Source: Sistotremastrum niveocremeum HHB9708 (lineage: Eukaryota; Basidiomycota; Agaricomycetes; Sistotremastrales; Sistotremastraceae). Taken from it: a stretch of 63,135 bases of DNA. The translations under genes and the position numbers were made by a program. The notes beneath the pieces are model-generated. The model saw only the letters and a program-made list of their open reading frames with translations, did not search any database and had not been told where the DNA came from. This document shows, one piece after another, positions 1 to 9,673 of the stretch (positions are counted from its first letter, which is position 1; every line of letters starts with the position of its first letter). The DNA lies in assembly GCA_001630475.1 (NCBI GenBank), contig KV419401.1, forward strand, positions 748,468 through 811,602. The letters are read 5' to 3'.

Positions 1-311
1 GGGCAATGTACTGGTATTTTCCTCATGTATGGTCATGTATTCATGGTATATGATATATATACAGTATATATATGATCAATAGACACCAATAGACTATATA
101 TAAGAGGGTAAAACAATATATTAATCATTAAAATATTACATTTATAGGGCAGGCAACTGGTCGTGACTGGTCATTTGATGACTGGTTGCCGGACCGTGAC
201 TGCAGTTGCAGTTGCCAGTCACAGCAAATTTGGAATTTGGCAACCGGTCGCAGTTGCCAGTCACGGGGAATTTTGGAAAAAGTCCAGTCGTGACTGGACT
301 TTGGAACTCTA
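1..311 (-). mobile_element. hAT-like MITE, partial (cut by window start)
   Basis: This is the reverse complement of bases 7753-8063 with a single visible mismatch, so it is a second copy of the 506-bp element described there, in opposite orientation. Its terminal inverted repeat ends at 311 (TTGGAACTCTA). The flanking bases 312-319 (ATGCCGTT) should be the 8-bp target duplication, but the partner lies outside the window. The interior is full of short CTGGCAACTG / CCAGTCACGA-type repeats and an AT-rich core. No transposase is encoded. Confidence 0.85.
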
Positions 312-1440
312 ATGCCGTTGCAGATCCCATTGAAAGGAGACAAGGTGTATCATCAGTTTACGCATTGTGTAAGTTCTTATATTGCTTCTTTTGGTGAAAT
401 GCACTCACAAAATTGTCTCAGCCATCCATCAGAGTCACCTCAACGCAGACTACGAAGACTTGACAAGCAATCTTCGGTGACGCGCTGACTCCTGCACCGC
501 GACTCCATACGCGCAAACTGTTTGTCTCCATGACAAAGTCGAAGCAAAAGCTCCCAAGAATGCAACAAAGATGAGAGGGAGTGGAAGCAGGCCATCAAGT
601 CACTGCTCGCTGGCGCACGACGTGAGAAGCCGATTCATGCTTCTTCCCGCGACCCTGCACAAGGGAATTTTGAGTTAAACACAGGTGCATAGCTATGACG
701 TCTTTGCCCATCTGAGCGCATCATTGATATTTGCGTCGCCTTGAAAAAAAGGTCGCACATCTGCCAACCCTCCGTAAGACCTTCATGGTCTTCTTGATGT
801 GCGTGGTTTCTTACATAATAATTAAATGTTCTGACCGTATCCGCATTATCAGCCATGCACGCTTGTTATAGTCCGAGCAATCGGTTCCTACTCCCCATCA
901 ACCCCGTCATCGTCTTCGCCGATAATCTGGACAAACAGCTTGTGTGCCACATCAATACCAGAATTCTTCTTTGCATCATCTGTGTCGCTGTGCTTGTTAT
1001 TCGAAGCTCTCTCGACAAATACTATTTACTAATCAATGTGAGCAATTAGCAGTTACTCTTCAGTGTGTGATCATTGATACACTTTCTTGATATGTTCAAC
1101 CATTCCAGACTACTGACCTGTTCACTTCCATCCCTGCTCCATTGTCTCATGTCGCCGCCCCCTTCTTAGCGTTCTCAATCCTCTTGTTCTGGCATACCAT
1201 GCTGGATAACACTCCGCACTGATCGTGGTCGATCTTTCCGTATGTCCCAAGTGAGTAATCAACATTGTTTATTCGCTTCAGCTACGGACGTCAAACGTGC
1301 TCCTCCAGATGTTCTCTCACAGTCTCCCACACGTGCCATCACTTATTCAATCGAGCGACTCGTTCCGCTGTATCATGAGCCAACATTCCTGATCTAGCAT
1401 GATCTTGAACATGGAAGTTTTACAAGGAAAACAAGCAAAA
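312..1440. other. intergenic, no gene recognised
   Basis: Only short open frames without conserved motifs or convincing splice structure occur here. The DNA is of mixed composition and holds no repeat that I can link to the elements on either side. Confidence 0.5.
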
Positions 1441-1469
1441 AATGCAGCAGTCTAGCCGCCTGCTGCATT
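1441..1469. repeat. short hairpin
   Basis: A 10-bp perfect inverted repeat (AATGCAGCAG and its complement CTGCTGCATT) surrounds a 9-nt loop, just before the two much longer fold-backs at 1482 and 1679. Confidence 0.6.
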
Positions 1470-1481
1470 ATGGTGATCTGT

Positions 1482-1569
1482 CTTCAGAAAAAAATAGACC
1501 AGCTAATTCAGCTCCTGAGCGCTCAGGAGTACTCAGGAGCTGAATTAGCTGGTCTATTTTTTTCTGAAG
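1482..1569. repeat. 88-bp fold-back hairpin 1
   Basis: The arms 1482-1519 and 1532-1569 form a perfect 38-bp stem around a 12-nt loop. The arm begins CTTCAGAAAAAAATAGACC. The apex carries the palindromic core TGAGCGCTCAGGAGTACT, which recurs in the second hairpin at 1679-1778; its TGAGCGCTCA part also occurs near 2117-2131. This is probably a fold-back transposable element or a small-RNA-producing inverted repeat; no protein is implied. Confidence 0.8.
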
Positions 1570-1678
1570 GTGGGCTTCACATCTGGTGGATCAACGGTGG
1601 TTACATACAGGACGCTACTGCCAAGTGTGATATTGGATTGACTGATGATAACAGCTGTGACTTTGATAGTGGGGCTCA

Positions 1679-1778
1679 TCTTCTGAAAAAATTAGACCTA
1701 CTAATTGTACTTTTGAGCGCTCAGGAGTACTAAAAAGTACTCAAAAGTACAATTAGTAGGTCTAATTTTTTCAGAAGA
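1679..1778. repeat. 100-bp fold-back hairpin 2
   Basis: The arms 1679-1717 and 1740-1778 form a perfect 39-bp stem with a 22-nt loop. The outer arm sequence (TCTTCTGAAAAAATTAGACC) resembles that of hairpin 1, and the apex repeats the GAGCGCTCAGGAGTACT core. The inner stem sequences differ, so the two hairpins diverged while each kept its own self-complementarity. Confidence 0.8.
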
Positions 1779-2395
1779 TAGAGCAAAGGATTTGTCAGAG
1801 AATCAGCTTTGGTGGATTGGAACCTATAGGTAGTCTGTAGGTATTGATCATACTTAGTGTGCTACCTATTGTCAAGATCTAGCTTGGATTCAAGTAGGAA
1901 TTATAGGACGTTCCAAAATTATAGGTGTGGATTTAGTGCCAATGCCATCTTGAAGTGCAATTGCCTTGTGAAACAAAATTTCAAGATACACGCACGCACA
2001 GGCTCATGAATGGATCAAAGTAATGCATACACAAAACTCATGCGCGCACAGTATGAAGCATCATACACAAGCATTCCCCTGCTTCAGCGTCAGAAAGAAT
2101 TACACCTCCTAATTTGACTCCTGAGCGCTCAGGCAACACACCTTGAGGTGATTTTTTTTGTGATCCCAAGTCAACCCCGCAAGAAGATCCAATTTGACAG
2201 TCAATGTGGTGCACAATGCAAGAAGAATTTGACAATCAATATGTGGTGCGCAAGGCAAGAATGGGGGATCACGGGGAATGGCAGGTGCTGAATACACACA
2301 CGGAAAGCTCATTGTGCATGCATCTCTGCACTCAAATGCTTCCATATAAGGTAATTTTCTGTCTGCCGATTTATGTCCACTACGGTCCTTCATAC
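1779..2395. other. intergenic with a third copy of the hairpin core
   Basis: No gene is recognised. Around 2106-2131 the sequence CTCCTGAGCGCTCAGG repeats the apex motif of the two upstream hairpins, but it has no long stem. Confidence 0.45.
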
Positions 2396-2433
2396 AATAC
2401 GACCAGTCACGTGGACTGGACCTTGGAACTCTA
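2396..2433 (+). mobile_element. right-end fragment of a hAT-like MITE
   Basis: These bases match 8221-8258, the right terminus of the 506-bp element, nearly base for base and end in TTGGAACTCTA. I found no matching left terminus within the window upstream, so the left end is either deleted or lies before base 1. The next base begins an open frame related to the small protein family at 7221 and 41065, which suggests the element inserted into, or was joined to, such a gene. Confidence 0.65.
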
Positions 2434-2589
2434 ACGAGAGCTGAGTTGGATCTTTTTCCGCATGACCCGACGAAGAGCCCGGGAAGGTATGAGGGAGATG
2501 GGATACAGAAGGGGTTGGATGATCATTATGAAGGGAGGTATGGGCCTGCGTCGGAACCCCACGATGTTGGTGCTAGTGTTAGCGCGTAG
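2434..2589 (+). pseudogene. 3' remnant of a small orphan-family gene
   Basis: Read in frame from 2434, this gives a 51-residue tail (start RAELDLFPHD, then GDGIQKGLDDHYEGRYG) ending in TAG. It aligns with the C-terminal third of the proteins at 7221-7581 (DHKGLSGNYEGKY) and 41065-41456 (QQHGLDGHYNGGY). The 5' part is missing: a transposon terminus lies immediately upstream. A gene truncated by a transposon is the simplest reading. I do not recognise the family's function. Confidence 0.65.
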
Positions 2590-2900
2590 GATTTGATGGA
2601 GTGAGATTGAATGCTGTCTTTCAATTCTGAATTTCTGAGTAGTAGGGGTTTGTGTTTCCGTATAGTGAGGGATGATGATTGGTCGTCAGTGCCAGTGAAT
2701 TATAAGATTGGGCCAATGGAAATTATGCGGGAAATGACGTGGGAACCTCCAGAAGGATTTCTTTGTGAATTTACCGGTCTTGAAATATAGAAGATATTTC
2801 TGAGGGAAGTCGATTGCAGGATCTGATACGGCGCTAGCGGCCCGAACCTCCGCACCGAGTCTCCCACGTTCGCCGCGGCAAACAGGTTCAACGTTCAGCT

Positions 2901-3531
2901 TAAGGTTGCACACGAGTATATACTCGTGAGTATGGGTACCCTACAGGCAGGTACCCTAGCCCGCAGGGCCCTGTACTCGGACCTGTAAAAATTTTTGGCA
3001 ACATGATTTTGAAGGACTCAGGTACCTTGGCAGGTTACCCAGGTCACCCGTGAGTCCATGGATACTCAGTGGAATTGAGTAAAATGGGTATCCATATTGG
3101 AGTCAAGTACCTGTACCTGAGTACCAATGTGTGGTAGAAATATCCATTTGAACACCCATACTCAAGTACCTACATGCTTTTAGGTATCCAGATTGGACCC
3201 AAGTACTACAACTCAAGTCCAAATAGATGCTCAATGGGTACTAGGAACTCAAGTGAGACTTCAATACTCATGGAATAGGTGGTATCAAAGTGAGTTTTCA
3301 ACATGTATTCCTGGATATAGAGGTGGGTCCAAGTCTCAGAGGAGACCTGCCCTCTAGACAGGTACCTCCATGAGGTACCTGAGTAAATGGAATTTCAAGA
3401 TTTCCAATACCTGTACCTGTGAAATTTTTGGCAGATGGTGTACCTGTACCTGTGAAACCTCCAAAAGACAGGTACCTGGGTAGGTATATCCATGGGTACC
3501 AATTTTTTTGCTATACTCGTGTGCATCCTTA
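2901..3531. mobile_element. 631-bp hAT-like MITE rich in GGTACC
   Basis: The terminal inverted repeat starts TAAGGTTGCACACGAGTATA on the left and is matched by TATACTCGTGTGCATCCTTA on the right. Perfect 8-bp direct repeats GTTCAGCT flank it at 2893-2900 and 3532-3539, the target-duplication length of hAT elements. The interior consists largely of GGTACCTG/CAGGTACC-type repeats and encodes no protein. It shares its termini and interior style with the element at 6664-7032. Confidence 0.9.
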
Positions 3532-3539
3532 GTTCAGCT

Positions 3540-4662
3540 TCAGATATACTGCTACATTGTACTGGTTGCAGCTCTGGTTGTCGCAGTTCAACTCAATTGT
3601 GGTCATAATCTTGAAGTCCTCGGCGAGCTTTCTTACAGCTCAACTCCTGTGAGAAGAAAAGCTACAATATGCATCAGTTCTTCCACCGAGTTCCAACGAA
3701 TCATCGCTCCATGACATTCTATAGCTACTCATCAAGATCCAGCAAAGCCTTATATCACTCTGGCCTTCTATTGTCGATACATGAGATTGTTCTCGGTACC
3801 GCTTCAGGTTACGTGGTCATTCTGTCTCTTGGGGCCGTGTCCTGCCAGTGATGTCAATGGCCTGGGCGGCGGGCGCCTAAAAGCTTCAATAGTCGACTTC
3901 AACGGCTCCCTGCCAAACATCGATGCTTCCACTCTTTCAACCCAAACTAGAAGTCCCATTCCTCGTGCCAAGTCCATTCTGGCCGTATTTACTCACTTTG
4001 AATACCGTACTTGTCCTGGTGACCCCGCACTCCATGATTTTCAACAGACGGAGATCATCCAGGGAAGCGAGCTGTCAACTACCGGTACCATGCCAGTGGG
4101 CGTCAAGCGCGCATTATTCCCACTTTTCTAACCATCTTCAGCTTTGTTGATCCTTCTTACATGTGCGTTCGTTCGGGAACTTGTCATGCGCCTGGCCATT
4201 GCGCAAGCCTTTATTCACTGACGCTGACGTATTTGATCCCGGGCGCGAGTTCCACACAACGTGATAATATCACACATGCGCAAAATATGAATCGACTCCA
4301 GTGGATTCAAACAACAGCTTAGCTCTCATGTCGCTCAACGGATCCGAACGTCCTCCGAGTGTTTGCTACGTAAGTTCTCCCGCCAGTGCTTATTGTTTGA
4401 AACATATCTCACTTCTTGGGTTACCAGCGCTCCCAAAATATAATGGATACAATAACTGATGAACTTGGAGGCCATGAAGTTGGCATGAACAGACTTGGCA
4501 GGGATGTGTATCCTGCTGAGCATTCCAATTAATTCAGGCGACGATACCTCAATCAAGGCAGAAAAGGAGCTGTGGACTCCCCATGCATGCAAAAGGGTCC
4601 AATTGTAATTGCGCGAACTAGGGCAGTGCGCATGCAACACGAGTTACACGACGGCTCCTAAT
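3540..4662. other. no gene recognised
   Basis: Several open frames of 60-116 codons overlap here (for example one on the plus strand at 3781-4131), but none shows a known motif or a supportable exon structure. An unrecognised short gene cannot be excluded. Confidence 0.4.
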
Positions 4663-4670
4663 GCTATGAC

Positions 4671-6358
4671 TAGTGTTCTGAGGTCCAGTCACGACTGGAC
4701 TTTTGACCTCCGGAGGGTGCGACTGGCAACTGCCGGTCCGGTTGCCATCCAAAATTTGGTGTGACTGGCAACTGCGACTGCGGTTTATAGCGGTGGATTT
4801 CCACAAATAATAAAATGCGCACACAGTGCAATAAAATATACACGCAGAGCGGTTAAGTACCCTTATTAAGTACTTAAGTCCTGGTGCGTTGCGTGACAAT
4901 AACTCAGAGTTGTGTGCGTAAAATTTCTCCTTGTGTGTGTGTGTGACTTTTACGGAATTATAAAATCCGCACGCACACGGTCACTGTGCGTGTAAATTTT
5001 GACAGGAGCAAAAACACGCACAGTGTCTAACAATATTAACACGTGCAGTCGTGCACGTGGGAAAAAAAGCGAATTTGAAAAATGCGCACACAAGCACTTG
5101 TTTCCCTATAAAAAAAAGGCAGAAAAAAATGAGCCTAAGTCGCCCATATATAATAATTTATTGCTAAGAAGGATATAAGGGGCCTTAGTGTGAAATAGAA
5201 TGCTTATGTAAGCAGAAAATCGAACTCCTTAACCATGAATTGAACCCAGGACTTGCTGAAACCATGTCACGCTTTATCCATTCCACCAAGAGCCCTTTGA
5301 AAGCCTTGGGATTTTAGTGATTTTGAGTACCCTCCCATATTGGGAACACTCCTTAAAGTCTAAATTATCTCTGATTGAGCATATATATCATCAACCAATC
5401 TGAATTCTGGAATATAACCAATTGAAAGGCAAAACTGGAAGTCAGAGACAGACTTGTAGCTTGGATTGCCAGAGATCCTGCCATGCTACTAGTAACTGGG
5501 TTCAACCAATTATATTGGATGCAGAATTTGAAGAGCTTTCTGTAGCACTTTGTCCCATCTCAGTAGCATGGTTTCTCATGGAGATTTTATATGATCTTTG
5601 AAAATCATCCTCTGAATTTCACTGAAACCATCACTTTGGAGAATGTCTGGGGCATCCCACCAAGTCAAGAGTTAATTTTTCATAAGAATAGGTGAAGAAG
5701 CCATAGTATCTGATGGATATATGGCTAGAAAAACCCTTTGGGTCCAGATTCTGGACTGAACACCAAGCAGGAATGGATGAAAAGCTCAGTCATGGGCTCA
5801 AATTCCAAAGTAATACTTCGCTTTTCTGCTTATGTAAGCCTTCCTTTTATCTCTGTGCGTGCATAAAATTGGGACTGTGTGTGCGGTTTTTGTGCACCTA
5901 CTTGCGTGCGTCTTTTGTGAGGCCATGTCTTTGCGTGTAAAACTAAAAGTCAAATACGCACGCACAAACCTTGATCAGAAAAAACTCGCACAAGCAGTGT
6001 TGTGCGCACACACATCCGATTTTTTATGATTTTTGCGCACACTGTTTATTTGATTTATTTGAAAAACTGATGTGCGCATTGAAAATTTCAAAAAAAGCTG
6101 TTGCGTGTAGTGAAAAATGGTAGTGTGTGCGCAAATTTGATTTTTTGTGGAAATCCACCTTCATAGATATGTCACCATAAACACCCATTTGAGACCCAAA
6201 ATACCCTCTGGGTCCCCAACCAGGGTACCCTTAAGGGTCCTCAGTTGCGACCACGGTCACAACCGGTCATGACTGTGGTTGCCGGTTGCCTGATTTTCCA
6301 AGAACCTAGGCAACCGGCAACTGCGGTCCGGTCACGGCAACTGGACCTTGGAACACTA
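4671..6358. mobile_element. 1688-bp non-autonomous hAT-like element
   Basis: It starts TAGTGTTCTGAGGTCCAG and ends CTGGACCTTGGAACACTA. Perfect 8-bp target duplications GCTATGAC flank it at 4663-4670 and 6359-6366. The subterminal zones repeat the CAACTGCGAC/GGTTGCCGG motifs of the smaller 506-bp MITE, so the two belong to one superfamily. Both flanks of the middle are rich in GTGCG/CGCAC runs, and a central block is bracketed by an inverted repeat (GCTTATGTAAGCAGAAAA near 5202-5219 and its complement near 5820-5839), suggesting nested insertion. No transposase frame is present. Confidence 0.88.
5222..5300 (-). repeat. tRNA-like (SINE-type) fragment
   Basis: On the minus strand the sequence reads CTCTTGGTGGAATGGATAA, resembling a pol III A box, followed about 35-40 nt later by GGGTTCAATTC, resembling a B box. 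This spacing and order is typical of tRNA-derived SINEs. No folded, intact tRNA is evident, so I call it a tRNA-like relic inside the large hAT element. Confidence 0.4.
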
Positions 6359-6663
6359 GCTATGACATTGGTGACAAATTTCAAACGCCCATGGATTGTT
6401 GATTGCGACATTCCAAGCAACAATTGCGGTAGACACTTGACTCCAATACAGGCATCGAGGCTCCTAGCAACCTCTCAGGCTTTACTTGGTTCCGTCGTTT
6501 GTTCAAGAGAGCGGTTGATGAGCGGGCTATTGAATGATCTGCGCATGGGTCTTCTCATTCATTCAGTCTTGTGATCCTGTCCTGATTTCGAAGTCTACTA
6601 TTGGAGCATTGCATTGACGTATCGTGGAATGCTAGAGGAAGGCCGCGAGTCCGATGTGTAATT

Positions 6664-7032
6664 TAAGGATGTTAAACAAGTATACCTTGCGGGTATGGGT
6701 ACCTGCACAAAATCTCAGAATCCATACCTGCATCTGCCGGGTATTTTGAAGCGGGTACCCAATACCTGTGCAGGTATACCTACAGGTATTATAATATATT
6801 TCCTATTTTTAAAACATTTTTTTCAGGTTGTTTGAGCAGTTTGGAGTCACAAATAATTTTGGGTTTCTTAAAACCTGTGGGTAAGACAGGTACCTGCCAT
6901 GAAAATTTGCCCAAAACCAATACCCGCATCTGCCAGGTATTGGTAAAGGCAGGTATGATGGGTATGGGTACCTGTTCTTGGCGGGTACCTGCGGCAGGTA
7001 CCCGGGTATACAATACTCATCTAACATCCTTA
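6664..7032. mobile_element. 369-bp hAT-like MITE rich in GGTACC
   Basis: The left end TAAGGATGTTAAACAAGTAT is matched by a right end ...ATCTAACATCCTTA. Perfect 8-bp duplications GTGTAATT lie at 6656-6663 and 7033-7040. The interior is a patchwork of GGTACCTG/CAGGTACC and GGGTATGGGTACC words, as in the 631-bp element at 2901-3531, making this a shorter member of the same family. Confidence 0.9.
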
Positions 7033-7220
7033 GTGTAATTGAGGGCCTCTCTGGAATAGTTATAAGGCGCAACAATGCAAGGTAGATTCCTCAGTTCACT
7101 ACCTTCCTGTGCACGTAAGTCATCTACCTGACATACGAGCAAGACAGTCACTCATCGCTCGCAACCTCCTAGTACTATCGCTCAAAGCACCACTAAACAC
7201 ACTTTATCAAACCAAGCATC

Positions 7221-7581
7221 ATGTCTACTATCCGTAAGCTATTCATATCTTCAACAGAAAATACGACGCTCACCATAACCCCCCACAGACGTTCACGGAC
7301 CCCTCAAAATCGAGTCCGACGGTACAATTCTCCGCTGGACCCTCCAACATCTCATCGCCCTAGGCGACGGAAACGGCCACGACGGTCACGGCACCTTCGA
7401 AAGCCTTGGAAGTCCTGCTTCTGCTTTCTCAGTCGGTACCTATGAGATTAGGATTTCTGGAAATAACGCTACGTTGACTATTACTGATGATAATGGGAAG
7501 ACTGGGAAGTTCCAGGGGCATGGGGATCATAAAGGCCTTAGTGGGAATTATGAGGGTAAATATACCTCTACTTCGTTCTGA
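7221..7581 (+). CDS. small orphan-family protein (two exons)
   Basis: Exons 7221-7233 and 7289-7581 are joined across a 55-bp GT..AG intron and encode 101 residues starting MSTIHVHGPLKIESDG. The protein has no signal peptide or membrane segment. It is rich in Gly and alternating hydrophobic residues, with a repeated G-D-G-x-G-H-D-G-H-G stretch near residues 30-40 and a C-terminal DHKGLSGNYEGKY block. A paralog at 41065-41456 has the same architecture, with the intron at the equivalent position, and a third, truncated copy is at 2434-2589. The alternating pattern suggests a small beta-structured protein, but no function can be assigned. It lies between two transposable elements. Confidence 0.7.
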
Positions 7582-7752
7582 GCCTGATATGAGTGAGGCA
7601 ACGTATGTGCTCACTCCCGCTGCGGATCCTGAGAATGCTGCCTTGTATGAAATTGTTGTATGAGATTGTATTTTTCTGAAAATCAAAATATGAATGAGAG
7701 TAAAATGACATTGAAGGACCTACATGTACCCTTGAATGAATTGCGTGTAGAG

Positions 7753-8258
7753 TAGAGTTCCAAAGTCCAGTCACGACTGGACTTTTTCCAAAATTCCCCG
7801 TGACTGGCAACTGCGACCGGTTGCCAAATTCCAAATTTGCTGTGACTGGCAACTGCAACTGCAGTCACGGTCCGGCAACCAGTCATCAAATGACCAGTCA
7901 CGACCAGTTGCCTGCCCTATAAATGTAATATTTTAATGATTAATATATTGTTTTACCCTCTTATATATAGTCTATTGGTGTCTATTGATCATGTATATAC
8001 TGTATATATATCATATACCATGAATACATGACCATACATGAGGAAAATACCAGTACATTGCCCTCTGGGCACCCTGGTTGGGGACCCTTAAGGGTCCTCC
8101 CTGAGCATCGGTCACAACCGTGGTCATGACTGGTCATGACTGCAGTTGCCGGTTGCCTGATTTTCAGAAACCGAGGCAACTGGCAACTGCAGTCCAGTCG
8201 CGACTTCGGTCCGGTTGCCCAATACGACCAGTCACATGGACTGGACCTTGGAACTCTA
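7753..8258 (+). mobile_element. 506-bp hAT-like MITE with 8-bp target duplication
   Basis: The termini TAGAGTTCCAAAGTCCAGTC and GACTGGACCTTGGAACTCTA are imperfect inverted repeats. Perfect 8-bp direct repeats GTGTAGAG flank the element at 7745-7752 and 8259-8266. The subterminal regions carry many short CTGGCAACTG, CCGGTTGCC and CCAGTCACGA words, likely transposase-binding repeats, around an AT-rich core. It has no coding capacity. Its first 311 bp are almost identical to bases 1-311 (inverted), indicating recent mobility. Confidence 0.92.
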
Positions 8259-8266
8259 GTGTAGAG

Positions 8267-8807
8267 ATCAAACAGAACAGCGTCAGAAACTCAGAAGGGG
8301 CCGACCAAGAGGGTGACAGAGATAGGCAACAAATTGAAGGTGAAGGCAAGCTCTCAAGTCTAGACCCCTGCTGACGGCATCGGCATTTCCGCCGCTGACT
8401 CGGCTGAGGGCGAAGAGCTGGGCATCCCTTCGGCACTTGTTCTTGTTCTTGAGTCTTGACCCGTATACAGTACCGACTCTATGCTGAGTCTCTGCGCAAG
8501 CCTATCAATTATACATAACACCACAGTCACAGTGGCAGTCGATACACCAAATGAAATGCAATGGTTTGAGAACATTGATTTGAAATGGATTACAGTCAGC
8601 CTGAGTCAGGAGACACGGAAAAGCGAGCAGAAAAGAATACACTCGAGAGAATGGCAGGGGCATGGTGAGCGACAGGAGATGTGCTCGACGCAGACGGAGC
8701 TCACTACGCAATCAGGGAATTATGTGTGACTGCCTATACATGGTCTTAACTTCCAGTAGGACTCATGCGCTAAAACGAAAGGAACACTTACAAGTTCACC
8801 GGTCATG
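8267..8807. other. intergenic between MITE and 8808 gene
   Basis: No gene recognised; short overlapping open frames only. The right part is probably the 3' flank of the minus-strand gene ending at 8808. Confidence 0.4.
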
Positions 8808-9242
8808 TTACTCATGTATCTCAGCCTTCAAATGTGCAACACCTGCCGCCGCATCTTCTACTTCGCCGTTTTGTGAGACAGGGCTACCAGTCTGTCTGTT
8901 AACAGTTCCAGTAACTTTGACACTGTCACTCAGGTGGAGAGTGATGTCATTGCCAAATAACTTGGCCCTGAAAGTTCGTTTCTCGTGTCCCAAAGACTCG
9001 AGATCCTCGGTGATTTGATAGTATACTTTAGCGTTATCCGTGTTAGTCTTTGTTTCCGAGAGACTGTATCTCATGATGTCTTTCACGCTCCCCTTCAAGT
9101 TGAACGTGAACCTCTTGGTGTCGGATTCCCTGTCTGTCGGTGGGCGGAAACGAAAAGTGCCTGAAATGGTTGTGTCCCCTTCGACGACGACGACTTGGAG
9201 CGTTCCCTCAAGTAGTTTTTGTTCTTCGTTGTCCTTTTCCAT
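8808..9242 (-). CDS. orphan protein of 144 residues
   Basis: A single uninterrupted frame runs from MEKDNEEQKLLEG to a TAA stop. The protein is hydrophilic, without signal peptide or membrane segment, and alternates short beta-prone stretches (LQVVVVEGDTTISGTFRF, KVYYQITEDL, ITLHLSDSVKVTGTV) with charged loops. This resembles a compact all-beta protein. A CCACACAG acceptor just upstream of the ATG suggests a spliced 5' leader. A distant relationship to the small family at 7221 and 41065 is possible (similar ITLHLSD versus ELVLSDH block) but weak. No function is assigned. Confidence 0.5.
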   Translation of the reverse strand: MEKDNEEQKLLEGTLQVVVVEGDTTISGTFRFRPPTDRESDTKRFTFNLKGSVKDIMRYSLSETKTNTDNAKVYYQITEDLESLGHEKRTFRAKLFGNDITLHLSDSVKVTGTVNRQTGSPVSQNGEVEDAAAGVAHLKAEIHE

Positions 9243-9671
9243 GTCGAAGTTCTCTGTGTGGTTGAAAGTCTATGAAAACCAACTGCGAAGAAGGCAATAT
9301 TCAAACATACTGGTGATAAGGTAGGGGGCCGGGCTGAAAAATGTGTGTTGATCGGTGAGGTATATCGTATGAGGCAGTGGCCGCCGCTGCTAGCTTTATC
9401 GATTTCTTTGTCTGCTATAAGTAAAATTGAGGGATGAGCGCGTTCTATTTGGGTGTGACAATGTGGTCCCTCAGTTGATGCATTTCGGAAGCATGTCAGG
9501 TCCGTCTGATGAAACGAGTCAAGTATTCAATATTCAATCCGGAGATGAAATTTCTCCTTGCTCTCACACAGACCGCTCTTCATTTCGTGCTCCTGGTGCT
9601 GAGACTTGCGCCGGGATGTCGGAAGTGGCATTTGGGGCGGTGTAACTCCGCTGCCGGTGCTTCCTTAGTAC
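9243..9671. other. no gene recognised
   Basis: Contains the likely promoter and spliced leader of the 8808-9242 gene and then unassigned DNA up to the TA-flanked element. Confidence 0.4.
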
Positions 9672-9673
9672 TA

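Noticed and set aside
150-300. Short regularly recurring CTGGCAACTG and CAGTCACG words, considered as a CRISPR array
   Set aside because: They are irregularly spaced subterminal repeats of a MITE in a eukaryotic genome, with no repeat-spacer structure.
6245-6574. A 109-codon open frame
   Set aside because: It crosses the right end of the 1688-bp hAT-like element and its first third consists of terminal repeat sequence.
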